Below are positions 29,271 to 39,162 of a stretch of 64,000 nucleotides of DNA, piece by piece. The stretch is taken from contig DXIW01000028.1 in assembly GCA_019112625.1 (NCBI GenBank), forward strand, positions 1-64,000. The letters are read 5' to 3'. The stretch is from Candidatus Acutalibacter stercorigallinarum. Lineage in GTDB: Bacteria; Bacillota; Clostridia; Oscillospirales; Acutalibacteraceae. The translations under genes and the position numbers were made by a program. The number at the start of each line of letters is the position of its first letter. Positions within the stretch are counted from its first letter, which is position 1. The notes below the pieces were generated by a model, which saw only the letters and a program-made list of their open reading frames with translations, had not been told where the DNA came from and did not search any database.

Positions 29271-30905
29271 ATGCTCACCATGTTGCTGCAGTCCGCGTTG
29301 GAGAAGATCTTTTTGGATGCCAGGGAATTTCAGCCCCCCTACCTGCGGGGCAGCGGCCTGGGCGGGGAGCGCTTTGCCCTCCAGGCCGTGCTGGACTGGG
29401 ACGGCTGGGGGAATCTGCCTGTCACCGTCACGGTGGACTCCCCCCTGCGGGACCACATCCGGCTGTACCGGGTGGGCCAGGTGCCCTGCCAGCTCCCCGC
29501 CTACCCCGCCGCCTGCGACGAGGACTACCTCACCACCCGCCCGGGACTGTTCCCCGACCCCCTGTTCCCCCTGGAGGACGGCGCGGTGGAGGTAAGCGGC
29601 TTCTCCCACACCACCCTGTGGCTGGAGGTAACTATCCCCAAGGGCTGGCCTGGCGGGGAGGTGCCCATCACCCTCACCGCCCAGGTGGGGGAGGAGCGGG
29701 CCCAGGCCGTCTTCACCCTCACTGTGGTGGGGGCGGACCTGCCGGAGCAGAAGCTCACCTACACCCAGTGGTTCTACGCCGACTGCATCGCCAGCTATTA
29801 CGGGGTGCCGGTCTACAGCCAGCGCCACTGGGAGCTGCTGGAGGCCTACCTGAAAATGGCCGCCGAGGGCGGGGTGAACATGATCCTCACCCCGGTGCTC
29901 ACCCCGGCTTTGGACACCGCGGTGGGCAGCGAGCGCCCCTGCACCCAGCTGGCAGAGATCGAAAAGCGCGGGGACCGCTACCGCTTCGACTTCGCCCGGC
30001 TGGACCGGTTCGTGGACCTGGCCCTGGCCTGCGGCATAAAGAAATTCGAGGTCTCCCACCTGTTCACCCAGTGGGGGGCGGGGTTCGCCCCGGCCATCTA
30101 CGTCACGGAGGACGGGGAGCGGCGCCGGGCCTTCGGCTGGGACACCCCGGCGGACTCCCCGGAGTACCGGGGCTTTTTAAGCCAGTTCCTGCCCGCCCTC
30201 ACCGCCTACTGGAAGGGGCGGGGCCTGCAGGACCGGGTGGTGTTCCACATCTCCGACGAGCCCGGGGAGGCCCATCTGGACTCCTACCGCCGGGCGAAGG
30301 AGGGGGCCGCCCCCTATCTGGAAGGCTTCCCCATCTACGACGCCCTGTCCGACTACAGGTTCTACGAAAAGGGCCTGGTGGACCACCCCATCCCGTCCAA
30401 CGACCACATCGGCCCCTTCCTGGAGCACCGGGTGCCGGGGCTGTGGACCTACACCTGCTGCGCCCAGAACAGGAAGGTGGGCAACCGGTTCTTCGCCATG
30501 CCCTCCTACCGCAACCGGGTCTTGGGCCAGCAGTTCTACAAGTTCCGCATCCAGGGCTTTCTCCACTGGGGGTATAACTTCTGGTACACCCAGTACTCCC
30601 GGGGACTGGTGGACCCCTGCCAGGTGACGGACGCCGGCCGGGCCTTTCCCGGGGGAGACGCCTTCTCGGTGTACCCGGGGCCGGAGGGTCCCATCCCCTC
30701 CCTGCGGCTGAAGGTGTTCCACCAGGCGCTTCAGGACCAGCGGGCCCTGGAGCTGCTGGAGTCCCTGGCCGGCCCTGGGGCCGCCGCGGGCTGCATCCAG
30801 GATTTTGAAGGCATGACCTTCTCCCGCTACCCCCGCAGCGCACAGGCGCTGCTGGACACCCGGGAGCGGGTGAACAGGGCCATCGCCATGGCCTTACAAA
30901 AATAA
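29271..30905 (+). CDS. DUF4091-domain glycoside hydrolase-like protein
   Basis: LTYTQWFYADCIASYYGVPVYSQRHWELLEAYLKMAAEGGVNMILTPVLTPALDT; FHISDEP. Confidence 0.85.
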   Translation: MLTMLLQSALEKIFLDAREFQPPYLRGSGLGGERFALQAVLDWDGWGNLPVTVTVDSPLRDHIRLYRVGQVPCQLPAYPAACDEDYLTTRPGLFPDPLFPLEDGAVEVSGFSHTTLWLEVTIPKGWPGGEVPITLTAQVGEERAQAVFTLTVVGADLPEQKLTYTQWFYADCIASYYGVPVYSQRHWELLEAYLKMAAEGGVNMILTPVLTPALDTAVGSERPCTQLAEIEKRGDRYRFDFARLDRFVDLALACGIKKFEVSHLFTQWGAGFAPAIYVTEDGERRRAFGWDTPADSPEYRGFLSQFLPALTAYWKGRGLQDRVVFHISDEPGEAHLDSYRRAKEGAAPYLEGFPIYDALSDYRFYEKGLVDHPIPSNDHIGPFLEHRVPGLWTYTCCAQNRKVGNRFFAMPSYRNRVLGQQFYKFRIQGFLHWGYNFWYTQYSRGLVDPCQVTDAGRAFPGGDAFSVYPGPEGPIPSLRLKVFHQALQDQRALELLESLAGPGAAAGCIQDFEGMTFSRYPRSAQALLDTRERVNRAIAMALQK

Positions 30906-30937
30906 AAAGTGAGATTTGAGAGAGGGATAGAATTATT

Positions 30938-31849
30938 ATGTGGTTTCCATTAGCACTGATCACCGCCCTGTTCTGGGGCGGCTCCGACCTGTTTTCCAAA
31001 ATGGGCACCGACCCCCGGGACAAGTACAGCCACCTGCGGATCATCATCATGGTGGGCACGGTTATGGGCATTCACGGCGCCATCCTGCTGCTCATCACCC
31101 ACCAGAGCTTCGACCCCATGAGCATCATCAGGTACCTGCCGGTGTCCGCCCTGTACATCGGGGCCATGGCCCTGGGGTATGTGGGATTGCGGTTCCTGGA
31201 CCTGTCCGTGTCCAGCCCGGTGTGCAACTCCTCCGGCGCGGTAGCCTCCCTACTGTGCTTCATCTTCCTGCCCGCCACCCGGGCGGACATGAACGCCTGG
31301 AAATTCCTGGCCATCGCCCTGGTGGTCATCGGCATCGTGCTGCTGTCTGTCTTTGACATGAAGGACGAGAACAAGGCCCGGAAATTCCGGGGCGAGGTCA
31401 TCGAGGACAAGTACCGCATCAGCGCCATCGCCGTGTTCCTGCCCATTTTCTACTGCCTGCTGGACGCCCTGGGCACCTTCGGCGACATGGTGGTGCTGGA
31501 CTCCCTGGTCTCCGAGGAGGAGGCCGAAATCGCCTACGAGTTCACCTTCCTGCTGTGCGCCATCGTGTGCTTCATCTTCCTGGTGTTTGTGAAGAAGCAG
31601 AAATTCAACATCTGGCAGGAGCGTGAGAAGGGCCTGGCCGCCCTGTGCGAGACCGCCGGCCAGTTCTTCTACGTGTACGCCATCGCCGCCAACCCCATCA
31701 TGGCCGCGCCCCTGATCTCCAGCTACTGCCTGTTCTCTGTGATCCTCTCCCGCATCATCCTCAAGGAGAAGCTCACCGCCCGCCAGTACGGGGCCATCGC
31801 CGTGGCCATCTGCGGCATCGTCATCATGGGCGTGTTTGACGGTGCGTAA
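30938..31849 (+). CDS. EamA/DMT-family transporter
   Basis: ~10 hydrophobic segments, MWFPLALITALFWGGSDLFSKMG. Confidence 0.85.
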   Translation: MWFPLALITALFWGGSDLFSKMGTDPRDKYSHLRIIIMVGTVMGIHGAILLLITHQSFDPMSIIRYLPVSALYIGAMALGYVGLRFLDLSVSSPVCNSSGAVASLLCFIFLPATRADMNAWKFLAIALVVIGIVLLSVFDMKDENKARKFRGEVIEDKYRISAIAVFLPIFYCLLDALGTFGDMVVLDSLVSEEEAEIAYEFTFLLCAIVCFIFLVFVKKQKFNIWQEREKGLAALCETAGQFFYVYAIAANPIMAAPLISSYCLFSVILSRIILKEKLTARQYGAIAVAICGIVIMGVFDGA

Positions 31850-31887
31850 CACGAGTCAAGTTTCGCTTGCGCTCAACTTACTCGGTC
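31850..31887 (+). repeat. REP-like repeat copy 1
   Basis: CACGAGTCAAGTTTCGCTTGCGCTCAACTTACTCGGTC. Confidence 0.75.
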
Positions 31888-31912
31888 AAAAAGCCCATTC
31901 TGGCTTTTTGCG

Positions 31913-31949
31913 CACGAGTCAAGTCTCACTACGTTCGACTTACTCGGTC
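31913..31949 (+). repeat. REP-like repeat copy 2
   Basis: CACGAGTCAAGTCTCACTACGTTCGACTTACTCGGTC. Confidence 0.75.
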
Positions 31950-32234
31950 GAGTTTCGCTGCTGCGAAACTCGCAGGCAAAGGACAGGAAAAACCGCTATC
32001 CGCTTCGCTAACCGCGATTTTTGTTTTCCTGTTCCGGTTGTGCTGATAGGGCGAAACCTACAGCGCGGGCGACGGGATAGCCGAGCCGCCTGCCACCGCC
32101 CGCCCCGGCTTGCGCCGGGTAAGGTCCCGGCGCAAGCGCCTCCCCGCCTCCGGAGGGGAGGCCGCCGCGGGCTCCGCGGCGCGGGGCGGGCGGGCAAGCT
32201 GCGCTCCGCGAAGCCCTGGGAAAACGATCACAAA

Positions 32235-32285
32235 AAAGACTGCCTCTCCGCCAAGATCCGGCGGAAAGGCAGTTTTCCTTTTTGT
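32235..32285. terminator. Bidirectional terminator
   Basis: AAAAAAGACTGCCTCTCCGCC-AAGATCC-GGCGGAAAGGCAGTTTTCCTTTTT. Confidence 0.8.
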
Positions 32286-32294
32286 GATTTGTCC

Positions 32295-32480
32295 TTACCT
32301 CCTGCGCGGCCAGACGTACAGCCCGTAGCCCAGCAGGCACAGGGAGATCACCGCGGCGCTGAGGGCCGAGCCGATGGCCACCGAGGTGTGGTTCAAGGGC
32401 CCCGCCACCATGCTGAGGAACACGGCGACGCCGTCCGCCGCCAGCAGGAGCCTGCTCAAATTCTTCTCCAACCCGTCCAT
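32295..32480 (-). CDS. Small membrane protein
   Basis: 61 aa, two hydrophobic segments, RBS-like ggaggg upstream. Confidence 0.6.
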   Translation of the reverse strand: MDGLEKNLSRLLLAADGVAVFLSMVAGPLNHTSVAIGSALSAAVISLCLLGYGLYVWPRRR

Positions 32481-32513
32481 GGGTCTCCCTCCTTTCCCGG
32501 TTTTCTCCCTCTA

Positions 32514-33401
32514 TTATACACGATCTTCCCCCGGCTTGGCAAGGGGAGGCAGGGCGTTTGCCAGGGCGGCGAACTGCTCGAGGGAGAGCTGTTCGGCACG
32601 GGCGTTTGCGGGGATGCCGGCCGCCCCCAGGGCCGCCTCCACCTGGGCCTTGGGCAGCTCCAGGGAGGCGGAGATGGAGTTTGCCGCGGTTTTCCGGCGC
32701 TGGGCAAAGGCGGCCCGGCTCACCCGGAAAAACCAGCCCTCGTCCGCCACCTGCACCGGGGGCTCCCGGCGCAGGTCCAGGCGGATGACCGCCGAGTCCA
32801 CGTTGGGCGGGGGCAGGAAGCTGCCCCGGCTCACCCCGAAGAGCACCTGGGGCTGGCTGTGGTAGTGGACCGACACGCTCACCGCTCCGCAGGCCCGCTG
32901 GCCCGGCTGGGCGCAGATACGCTCCGCCGCCTCCTTCTGCACCATCACGGTGATGCTTTTCAGGGGCAGGCCGCCCTCCAAAAGCCCCATGATCACCGGG
33001 GAGGTGATGTAATAGGGCAGGTTGGCGCACACGCATACCTCCTGCCCGCCGAATTTCTCCTGGATGAGGGCATGTAAGTCCAGCTTCAGCACGTCCCCCT
33101 GGACCAGCTCCACGTTGGGGCAGTCCGCCAGCGTCTCTCCCAGCACGGGGAACAGCCGCTGGTCCAGCTCGATGGCCACCACCTTTTTGGCCACCTGGGC
33201 AAGCTCGTAGGTGAGCACCCCCAGGCCCGGCCCCACCTCGATGGCCCCGGCGCACTCTGCCGCGCCGCTCTCCGCGGCCATGCGGGGGCACACCCGGGGG
33301 TCGATGAGAAAATTCTGCCCCAGCGCCTTGGAGAACCGGAAGCCGTGCCGTCCCAGCACCTCCTTGATGGTCGCGGGCCGCCATAGATCGCCCATGGTCA
33401 C
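32514..33401 (-). CDS. rsmA: 16S rRNA (adenine1518/1519-N6) dimethyltransferase
   Basis: LGQNFLIDP, EVGPGLGVLTYELA, CANLPYYITSPV. Confidence 0.96.
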   Translation of the reverse strand: MTMGDLWRPATIKEVLGRHGFRFSKALGQNFLIDPRVCPRMAAESGAAECAGAIEVGPGLGVLTYELAQVAKKVVAIELDQRLFPVLGETLADCPNVELVQGDVLKLDLHALIQEKFGGQEVCVCANLPYYITSPVIMGLLEGGLPLKSITVMVQKEAAERICAQPGQRACGAVSVSVHYHSQPQVLFGVSRGSFLPPPNVDSAVIRLDLRREPPVQVADEGWFFRVSRAAFAQRRKTAANSISASLELPKAQVEAALGAAGIPANARAEQLSLEQFAALANALPPLAKPGEDRV

Positions 33402-35494
33402 ACTCTCTCCTTTTCCGTTCTTACTTGGTACAGGACCCGGCTCCCGTCGTCGTAGACTTTGGGGAACAGGGCGGCAAGCCCCACCTCGTCCACCTGGTAC
33501 GAGCCCCGTTCAAAATCGCTTACCAGCACGTAGTCCACGCCCCAGGCGTCAAATAAATTCCGGGACGCCTCCGGCGCTTCGTACATCTGCCGGGCCGCCT
33601 CCTGCTGCCGGGTGTAGTCCAGCCCGTGGTAATAGAGGTAGGAGGGGGACCCGCACAGGATGTCCCGCCCCGCCAGGGAGGCCACCTCGTTGTTGTGGCG
33701 GCTGTCGGTGAGCACCAGGGCGTCCGCAGGCAGCTCCTCCTCCAGGTACGCGCTCAGGGCGATGGCCCCCGGGTCGAACAGCACGTACCGGGCCACCGCT
33801 TCCCGGCCCATGGTCAGCACCGCCGCGCAGCAGCACAGGCCCAGCGAAGCCCCGGCCAGGCAGCGCCGGGGGCCAGCGGCCTTCAGCCGGGACAAGCCCT
33901 GCCACAGAGCCTGGGCCCCGGCGCAGCACAAAAAGGCGAAGGCCACGTAAAACAGCTTGTTGTTGTCGTAGTCGTTGGGCTGGAACTCCACGAACTCCCC
34001 CAAAAACCAGATGGGCAGGGCAGGGGCATACTTCCCGAACTCCCCGGGCTTTGCCGCCAGCAGCCCCAGCAGGGCCAGCACCCCGGTCAGGCCCAGATTC
34101 TTCAGGTAGAACCACAGGTAGCTGTCCTCCCCGGTGACCCAGGCGAAGTGCCCCCGCACAAAGCCCCCGGCCTGGCCGAAGGTCCAGAACAGCAGCTGGG
34201 GCAGGGCCAGCCCGCAGGTGATGAGAAACAGCGCCCCCCAGGTGGACAGCAGCTGCCGCCCCTTACCCTGTCGGCACCGGAGGCACACCAAGACCATCGC
34301 CGCCCCCGCGCACAGGCAAAGCCCTGCCCCGGCGACCCACAGCAGCTTGGGGCTGTCCTCCCGGCTGGTGGCGTGGAGCACGGTCTTCAGGCTGGCCATG
34401 GCCAGAAGCCCCAGCACGACCAGGGCCTTCCCCAGCCGGGCGGCGGGACGGACCCAACCCAGGTCCCTGCATAGAGTATACACCATCCAGGCGCCGCATA
34501 CCAGAGCTAACGCCAAAAAAGAGTGGGTGTGGATCATGGGCAGCAAGCCGGCCAGCACCCCGCCCCACCAGAAGTAGCGCTTCTGGCCCTGGAACGCCGC
34601 CCGGTACAGCAGGTACAGCAGGGGGAACAGCACCCCCCAGCCAAAGAGCAGCGCCCGCTGGGGCAGCATCATGTCCACCACCACGTTCACCCAGCGGATG
34701 TTTTCCTCCGTCAGGTTGGTGGGGGTCTGGTAAAACTCCGTGAAGATCCGGCTGAAATTCTCCCACCCGCCGCCGAGGAAATACACAAACCCCAGGCCGC
34801 CGTTGAAGAAGAACAGAGTCCAGGCGAGGAGGCCCTTGTTCCAGCTGCCCAGCAGCCGGGCGGCAAACAGCAGAAAGCCGAAGATCACCTGGCCCATGGC
34901 GAACCACATGGGCAGGGCGTAGGCAAGATTCAAAGGCGCGCCCACCAGGTACAACGAGGCGGACACGCTGTCCCCCAAAAAGGGGTAGGCCAGCCGGGTC
35001 CCCGGGAGGATGGAGTACTCCGGGGGGAATTCCCCCTGCCGGGCCAGGCTGGTGATAAAGCTCAGGTGCATGCACGTGTCCCCGTAGGTGGCCTGGCTGG
35101 AGTAGACGCACCCGTCTTGGAAAAGGAGGGATTTCCACACCAAAAAGCAGGCGAAGCCCCACAGGGCCACAGCCGCCCACAGGGCCTTCCTGCGGCGGAA
35201 GGCGAGAAGCGCCTGCCCCAGGCCCGGCCCCCGCCGGGAGAAGCGCCAGCACAGGGCCCCGCAGGCCAGGGCCAGCGCCAAAGCACACAGGTGGGCGGGC
35301 AGGGTGAAGCCCAGGAAAAAGGCGAACACCACCGGGAACCACTGGAGCATCACCGTGCCGGCCACGCTGCCCAGCAGCAGCTTTGCGCCGCCGCTCTCCC
35401 CGGGCAGGGCGAAGCGTGCCACAGCCATGCCGCAGCCCTGAAAAGCCCCGAACAGCGCCAGGGCGGCCAAAGCTCCCCAAAGGCTCCCCTCCAT
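33398..35494 (-). CDS. Large polytopic membrane protein
   Basis: 698 aa with many TM segments. Confidence 0.8.
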   Translation of the reverse strand: MEGSLWGALAALALFGAFQGCGMAVARFALPGESGGAKLLLGSVAGTVMLQWFPVVFAFFLGFTLPAHLCALALALACGALCWRFSRRGPGLGQALLAFRRRKALWAAVALWGFACFLVWKSLLFQDGCVYSSQATYGDTCMHLSFITSLARQGEFPPEYSILPGTRLAYPFLGDSVSASLYLVGAPLNLAYALPMWFAMGQVIFGFLLFAARLLGSWNKGLLAWTLFFFNGGLGFVYFLGGGWENFSRIFTEFYQTPTNLTEENIRWVNVVVDMMLPQRALLFGWGVLFPLLYLLYRAAFQGQKRYFWWGGVLAGLLPMIHTHSFLALALVCGAWMVYTLCRDLGWVRPAARLGKALVVLGLLAMASLKTVLHATSREDSPKLLWVAGAGLCLCAGAAMVLVCLRCRQGKGRQLLSTWGALFLITCGLALPQLLFWTFGQAGGFVRGHFAWVTGEDSYLWFYLKNLGLTGVLALLGLLAAKPGEFGKYAPALPIWFLGEFVEFQPNDYDNNKLFYVAFAFLCCAGAQALWQGLSRLKAAGPRRCLAGASLGLCCCAAVLTMGREAVARYVLFDPGAIALSAYLEEELPADALVLTDSRHNNEVASLAGRDILCGSPSYLYYHGLDYTRQQEAARQMYEAPEASRNLFDAWGVDYVLVSDFERGSYQVDEVGLAALFPKVYDDGSRVLYQVRTEKERV

Positions 35495-35552
35495 GGCGTC
35501 TCCCTCCTCTCCGTTTGCACATATCCTACCATTTTCTCACAAAAATGTAAAG

Positions 35553-35581
35553 TTGCGGACCAGGGGAAAATCGGGTATAAT
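35553..35581 (+). promoter_or_regulatory. SigmaA-type promoter for dCMP deaminase gene
   Basis: TTGCGG-17 nt-TATAAT. Confidence 0.65.
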
Positions 35582-35608
35582 GGGGGAAACAAGAAGGGAG
35601 TGCTGTAT

Positions 35609-36106
35609 ATGGAAAAGATGGAGCGCCGGGACAAGGTGAATTACTATCTGGACCTGGCCGAGACTGTGGCCCAGCGGAGCACCTGCCTGCGCAGGCGCTA
35701 CGGCGCGGTGATCGTAAAGAACGACGAGGTGATCTCCACCGGGTATGTGGGGGCGCCCCGGGGCCGGGCCAACTGCTCCGACCTGGGGTACTGCCTGCGC
35801 ACCCAGCTCAACGTGCCCCGGGGGGAGCGCTACGAGCTGTGCCGCTCCGTCCACGCCGAGGCCAACGCCATCATCAGCGGCTCCCGCCGGGACATGCTGG
35901 GCAGCACCCTGTACCTGGCGGGCCAGGAGGTCCCCACCGGGGAGTACATCCAGAACGCCACCTGCTGCTCCATGTGCAAGCGCATGGTCATCAATGCGGG
36001 CATCGAGACCGTGGTGGTGCGGGACGATAAGGACCACTACCGGATCATCCCCGTAAGCAGCTGGGTGGAGGAGGACGAGTCCCTCCAGGGCCAGCTGGGC
36101 TACTGA
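35609..36106 (+). CDS. dCMP deaminase family protein
   Basis: HAEANAI and CCSMCKRMVINAG zinc-binding motifs. Confidence 0.92.
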   Translation: MEKMERRDKVNYYLDLAETVAQRSTCLRRRYGAVIVKNDEVISTGYVGAPRGRANCSDLGYCLRTQLNVPRGERYELCRSVHAEANAIISGSRRDMLGSTLYLAGQEVPTGEYIQNATCCSMCKRMVINAGIETVVVRDDKDHYRIIPVSSWVEEDESLQGQLGY

Positions 36107-36849
36107 TGGAGAACAGCCAAAAGCGCCCCCACTACGGCGCTCTGGACACCCTCCGGGGGCTGTGCGTGGTCAGTATGGTGGCCTACCACGCCATGTACGA
36201 CCTGGTGTATCTCAAGGGCTTTCCCGCCCCCTGGTACGGGGATTGGCCCGGTTACCTCTGGCAGCAGAGCATCTGCTGGACCTTTATCCTCCTCTCGGGC
36301 CTGTGCTGGAATCTCTCCCGCCGCCACCTGCGCCGGGGCTTGATCTTAGTGGGCTGCGGGGCGGTGATCACCCTGGCCACCTGGCTGGCCATGCCCAGCC
36401 AGCTCATCCTCTACGGGGTGCTGAACCTGCTGGGCCTCTCCGCCCTGCTGCTCATCCCCCTGGACAAGGCCCTGCGGAAGCTGCCCCCCTGGCTGGGGCT
36501 TGCGGGGGCGGGGGCGCTGTTCTTCCTCGCCCGGGGAGTGCCCCGGGGCTACCTGGGCTTTGAGGGCCTGCGGCTTTGGGACCTGCCCGCCGCCCTCTAC
36601 CAGTGGGACGCCCTGGCGGTGCTGGGGTTCCACTCGCCCGGCTTTTCCTCCACCGATTACTTCCCCCTGTTGCCCTGGTTTTTCCTGTACCTGGCAGGGT
36701 ATTTCCTGTGGAGGGTGCTAACCCCCCACAGGAAGGTGCTGGAGCTGCTCCAGCCGGGGCTGCGGCCCCTGCGCTTCGTGGGCAGGCACAGCCTGCTCAT
36801 CTACCTGGTCCACCAGCCCCTGCTGATGGTCCTCTTCTGGTTCCTCTAA
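36106..36849 (+). CDS. DUF1624/heparan-alpha-glucosaminide N-acetyltransferase-like membrane protein
   Basis: ALDTLRGLCVVSMVAYHAMYDLVYL; HSLLIYLVHQPLL. Confidence 0.85.
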   Translation: MENSQKRPHYGALDTLRGLCVVSMVAYHAMYDLVYLKGFPAPWYGDWPGYLWQQSICWTFILLSGLCWNLSRRHLRRGLILVGCGAVITLATWLAMPSQLILYGVLNLLGLSALLLIPLDKALRKLPPWLGLAGAGALFFLARGVPRGYLGFEGLRLWDLPAALYQWDALAVLGFHSPGFSSTDYFPLLPWFFLYLAGYFLWRVLTPHRKVLELLQPGLRPLRFVGRHSLLIYLVHQPLLMVLFWFL

Positions 36850-36911
36850 AAAAGTTTGCCCGGGCGGTTGCCCGGGCATCCCTGTTTTTTCGGGGATTTT
36901 CCCGGGTTCTC

Positions 36912-36940
36912 TTGTGCCTGGGGAAAATCTGTAGTACAAT
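36912..36940 (+). promoter_or_regulatory. SigmaA-type promoter upstream of galT
   Basis: TTGTGC-17 nt-TACAAT. Confidence 0.55.
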
Positions 36941-36970
36941 GAGGCATAGCAAACTGGAGGAGGCAGCGGC

Positions 36971-38479
36971 ATGGAGAACATCGATTTGAGTTTGGAGATC
37001 AGCCGGCTTTTGCACTACGGCCTGCAGCAGGGCCTGCTGGAGAAAGAGGACTTCTCTTACAGCGCCAACCGGATGCTGGCCCTGCTGGGGGCCAGGGAGT
37101 TTACCCCCCAGCCGGTGGAGGAGGAGCTCCCCTACCCGGCGGAGCCCCTGGAGCGGGTCTGCGACTGGGCCGCGGAGCAGGGCCTTTTGGACCCGGACAC
37201 CCGGGACGCCAGGGACCAGCTGGACACGGAAGTGATGAACTGCATGATGCCCCGGCCCTCCCAGGTGGCGCGGGAATTTTACAGCCGGTATCAGGCGGAC
37301 AAAAAGTCCGCCACCGACTATTATTACCACCTGAGCCGGGCCTCCCACTACATCCGGGTGGACCGGGTGGAGAAGGACAAGATGTGGACCGCCCCCACCG
37401 AGTACGGGGACCTGGTCATCACCATCAATCTCAGTAAACCCGAAAAGGACCCCAAGGCCATCGCCGCCGCCCGGAACGCCCCCCAGGCCGGCTACCCCAA
37501 GTGCGCCCTCTGCCGGGAGAACGAGGGCTACCTGGGCAGCCTGAACCAGGCCGCCCGGGGCAACCACCGGCTCATCCCCCTCACCCTGGGCGGGGAGCCC
37601 TGGTACCTGCAGTACTCCCCCTACGTCTATTACAACGAGCACTGCATCGTCCTCTCCGGGGAGCACCGGCCCATGAAGGTCACCCGCCAGAGCTTCCAGC
37701 GCCTGCTGGAGTTTGTCACCTTCCTGCCCCACTACTTTGTGGGCTCCAACGCGGACCTGCCCATCGTGGGGGGCTCCATCCTCACCCACGACCACTTCCA
37801 GGGGGGCTACTACGAATTCCCCATGGCCAAGGCCCCGGTGCGGGAGAAGGTCCGCTTCCCCGGCTTCGAGAACGTGGAGGCCGGCATCGTGAAGTGGCCC
37901 ATGTCTGTCATCCGCCTGCGGGCGGCAGACAGGGAGGCCCTGGTGGACCTGGCGGATAAAATTTTGACCAGCTGGCGGGGGTATTCCGACGAGAGCGCGG
38001 ACATCCTGGCCTTTACCGGGGACACCCCCCACAACACCATCACCCCCATCGCCCGGCGGCGGGGGGAGGACTTCGAGCTGGACCTGGTGCTGCGCAACAA
38101 CCGCACCACCGAAGAGCACCCCCTGGGGCTGTTCCACCCCCACGCAGAGTACCACCACATCAAAAAGGAGAACATCGGCCTCATCGAGGTGATGGGCCTG
38201 GCCATCCTGCCCCCCCGGCTGCTCACCGAGACCGAGCTGCTGGAGGAGGCCCTCACCCACCCGGACCGGGCCGCCGCCATCCTGGCCCGGCCGGAGATGG
38301 AGAAGCACCGGGCCTGGTACGAGGAGCTGAAGGCCGCCGGTGCCGGCCAGGGGGAGACCCGCCGGGCCATCCGGGAGAGCATCGGCGTGGTGTTCGGGAA
38401 GATTCTGGGCAACGCCGGGGTGTATAAGGACACGGAGGCAGGCCGGGAGGCGTTCCGCCGGTTCTGCGCCCAGGTGTGA
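36971..38479 (+). CDS. galT: UDP-glucose--hexose-1-phosphate uridylyltransferase
   Basis: GYPKCALCRENEGYLG, LTHDHFQGGYYEFPMAKAP. Confidence 0.95.
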   Translation: MENIDLSLEISRLLHYGLQQGLLEKEDFSYSANRMLALLGAREFTPQPVEEELPYPAEPLERVCDWAAEQGLLDPDTRDARDQLDTEVMNCMMPRPSQVAREFYSRYQADKKSATDYYYHLSRASHYIRVDRVEKDKMWTAPTEYGDLVITINLSKPEKDPKAIAAARNAPQAGYPKCALCRENEGYLGSLNQAARGNHRLIPLTLGGEPWYLQYSPYVYYNEHCIVLSGEHRPMKVTRQSFQRLLEFVTFLPHYFVGSNADLPIVGGSILTHDHFQGGYYEFPMAKAPVREKVRFPGFENVEAGIVKWPMSVIRLRAADREALVDLADKILTSWRGYSDESADILAFTGDTPHNTITPIARRRGEDFELDLVLRNNRTTEEHPLGLFHPHAEYHHIKKENIGLIEVMGLAILPPRLLTETELLEEALTHPDRAAAILARPEMEKHRAWYEELKAAGAGQGETRRAIRESIGVVFGKILGNAGVYKDTEAGREAFRRFCAQV

Positions 38480-39162
38480 GGCAGCCCCCGGCCCCCAGCC
38501 TGGGGGAGCGGCTGCTGTGCCTCTTTTTCCCCGCCCGGTGCCTGGGCTGCGGGGCGGTGGTGTACCCGGAGGAGTTTTTCTGCGGCGCCTGCCGGGCAAA
38601 CCAGCCGGAGGGGTTCTGCTTCCGGCGGCTGGACCTTCCGGCGGGCTCCCTGCCGGTGGCGTCACCCCTGGCCTATACCGGTGGGTACCGGCGCGCGCTG
38701 CACCAGTACAAGTTTTCGGGGTATAAGGGGGACGCCGGCCGTCTGGGCCGGCTCATGGTCCCCTGCGCCGAAGCCCTGGGGCTGGCCTTTGACGGGGTGG
38801 CCTACGTGCCACTGTCCCGGCGAGGGAGGAAAAAGCGGGGCTACGACCAGAGCCGCCTGCTGGCCAAGGCGGTGGCCAAATCCCTGGGCCTGCCCCTGCT
38901 GGACGTGCTGGAAAAGGCCCGGGAGACGAAAATACAGCACCAGCTGGGCCGGGAGGAACGGGCCCAGAACGTGCGGGGCGCCTACCGGGCCACAGGGCCT
39001 GTGGCCGGGCGGACCCTGCTGTTGATCGACGACATTGTGACCACCGGCGCCACCTTGACCGAGTGCGCCGGGGCGCTGTACCGGGCCGGGGCCAGGGCGG
39101 TGGGCTGCCTGTGCGCCGCCGACGCCCCCGGACCCGATAACGAGAGGAGGTCGCCAGGATGA
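38476..39162 (+). CDS. ComF-family phosphoribosyltransferase-like protein
   Basis: N-terminal CxxC pairs, RGRKKRGYDQSRLLA, LLIDDIVTTGATL. Confidence 0.92.
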   Translation: MRQPPAPSLGERLLCLFFPARCLGCGAVVYPEEFFCGACRANQPEGFCFRRLDLPAGSLPVASPLAYTGGYRRALHQYKFSGYKGDAGRLGRLMVPCAEALGLAFDGVAYVPLSRRGRKKRGYDQSRLLAKAVAKSLGLPLLDVLEKARETKIQHQLGREERAQNVRGAYRATGPVAGRTLLLIDDIVTTGATLTECAGALYRAGARAVGCLCAADAPGPDNERRSPG

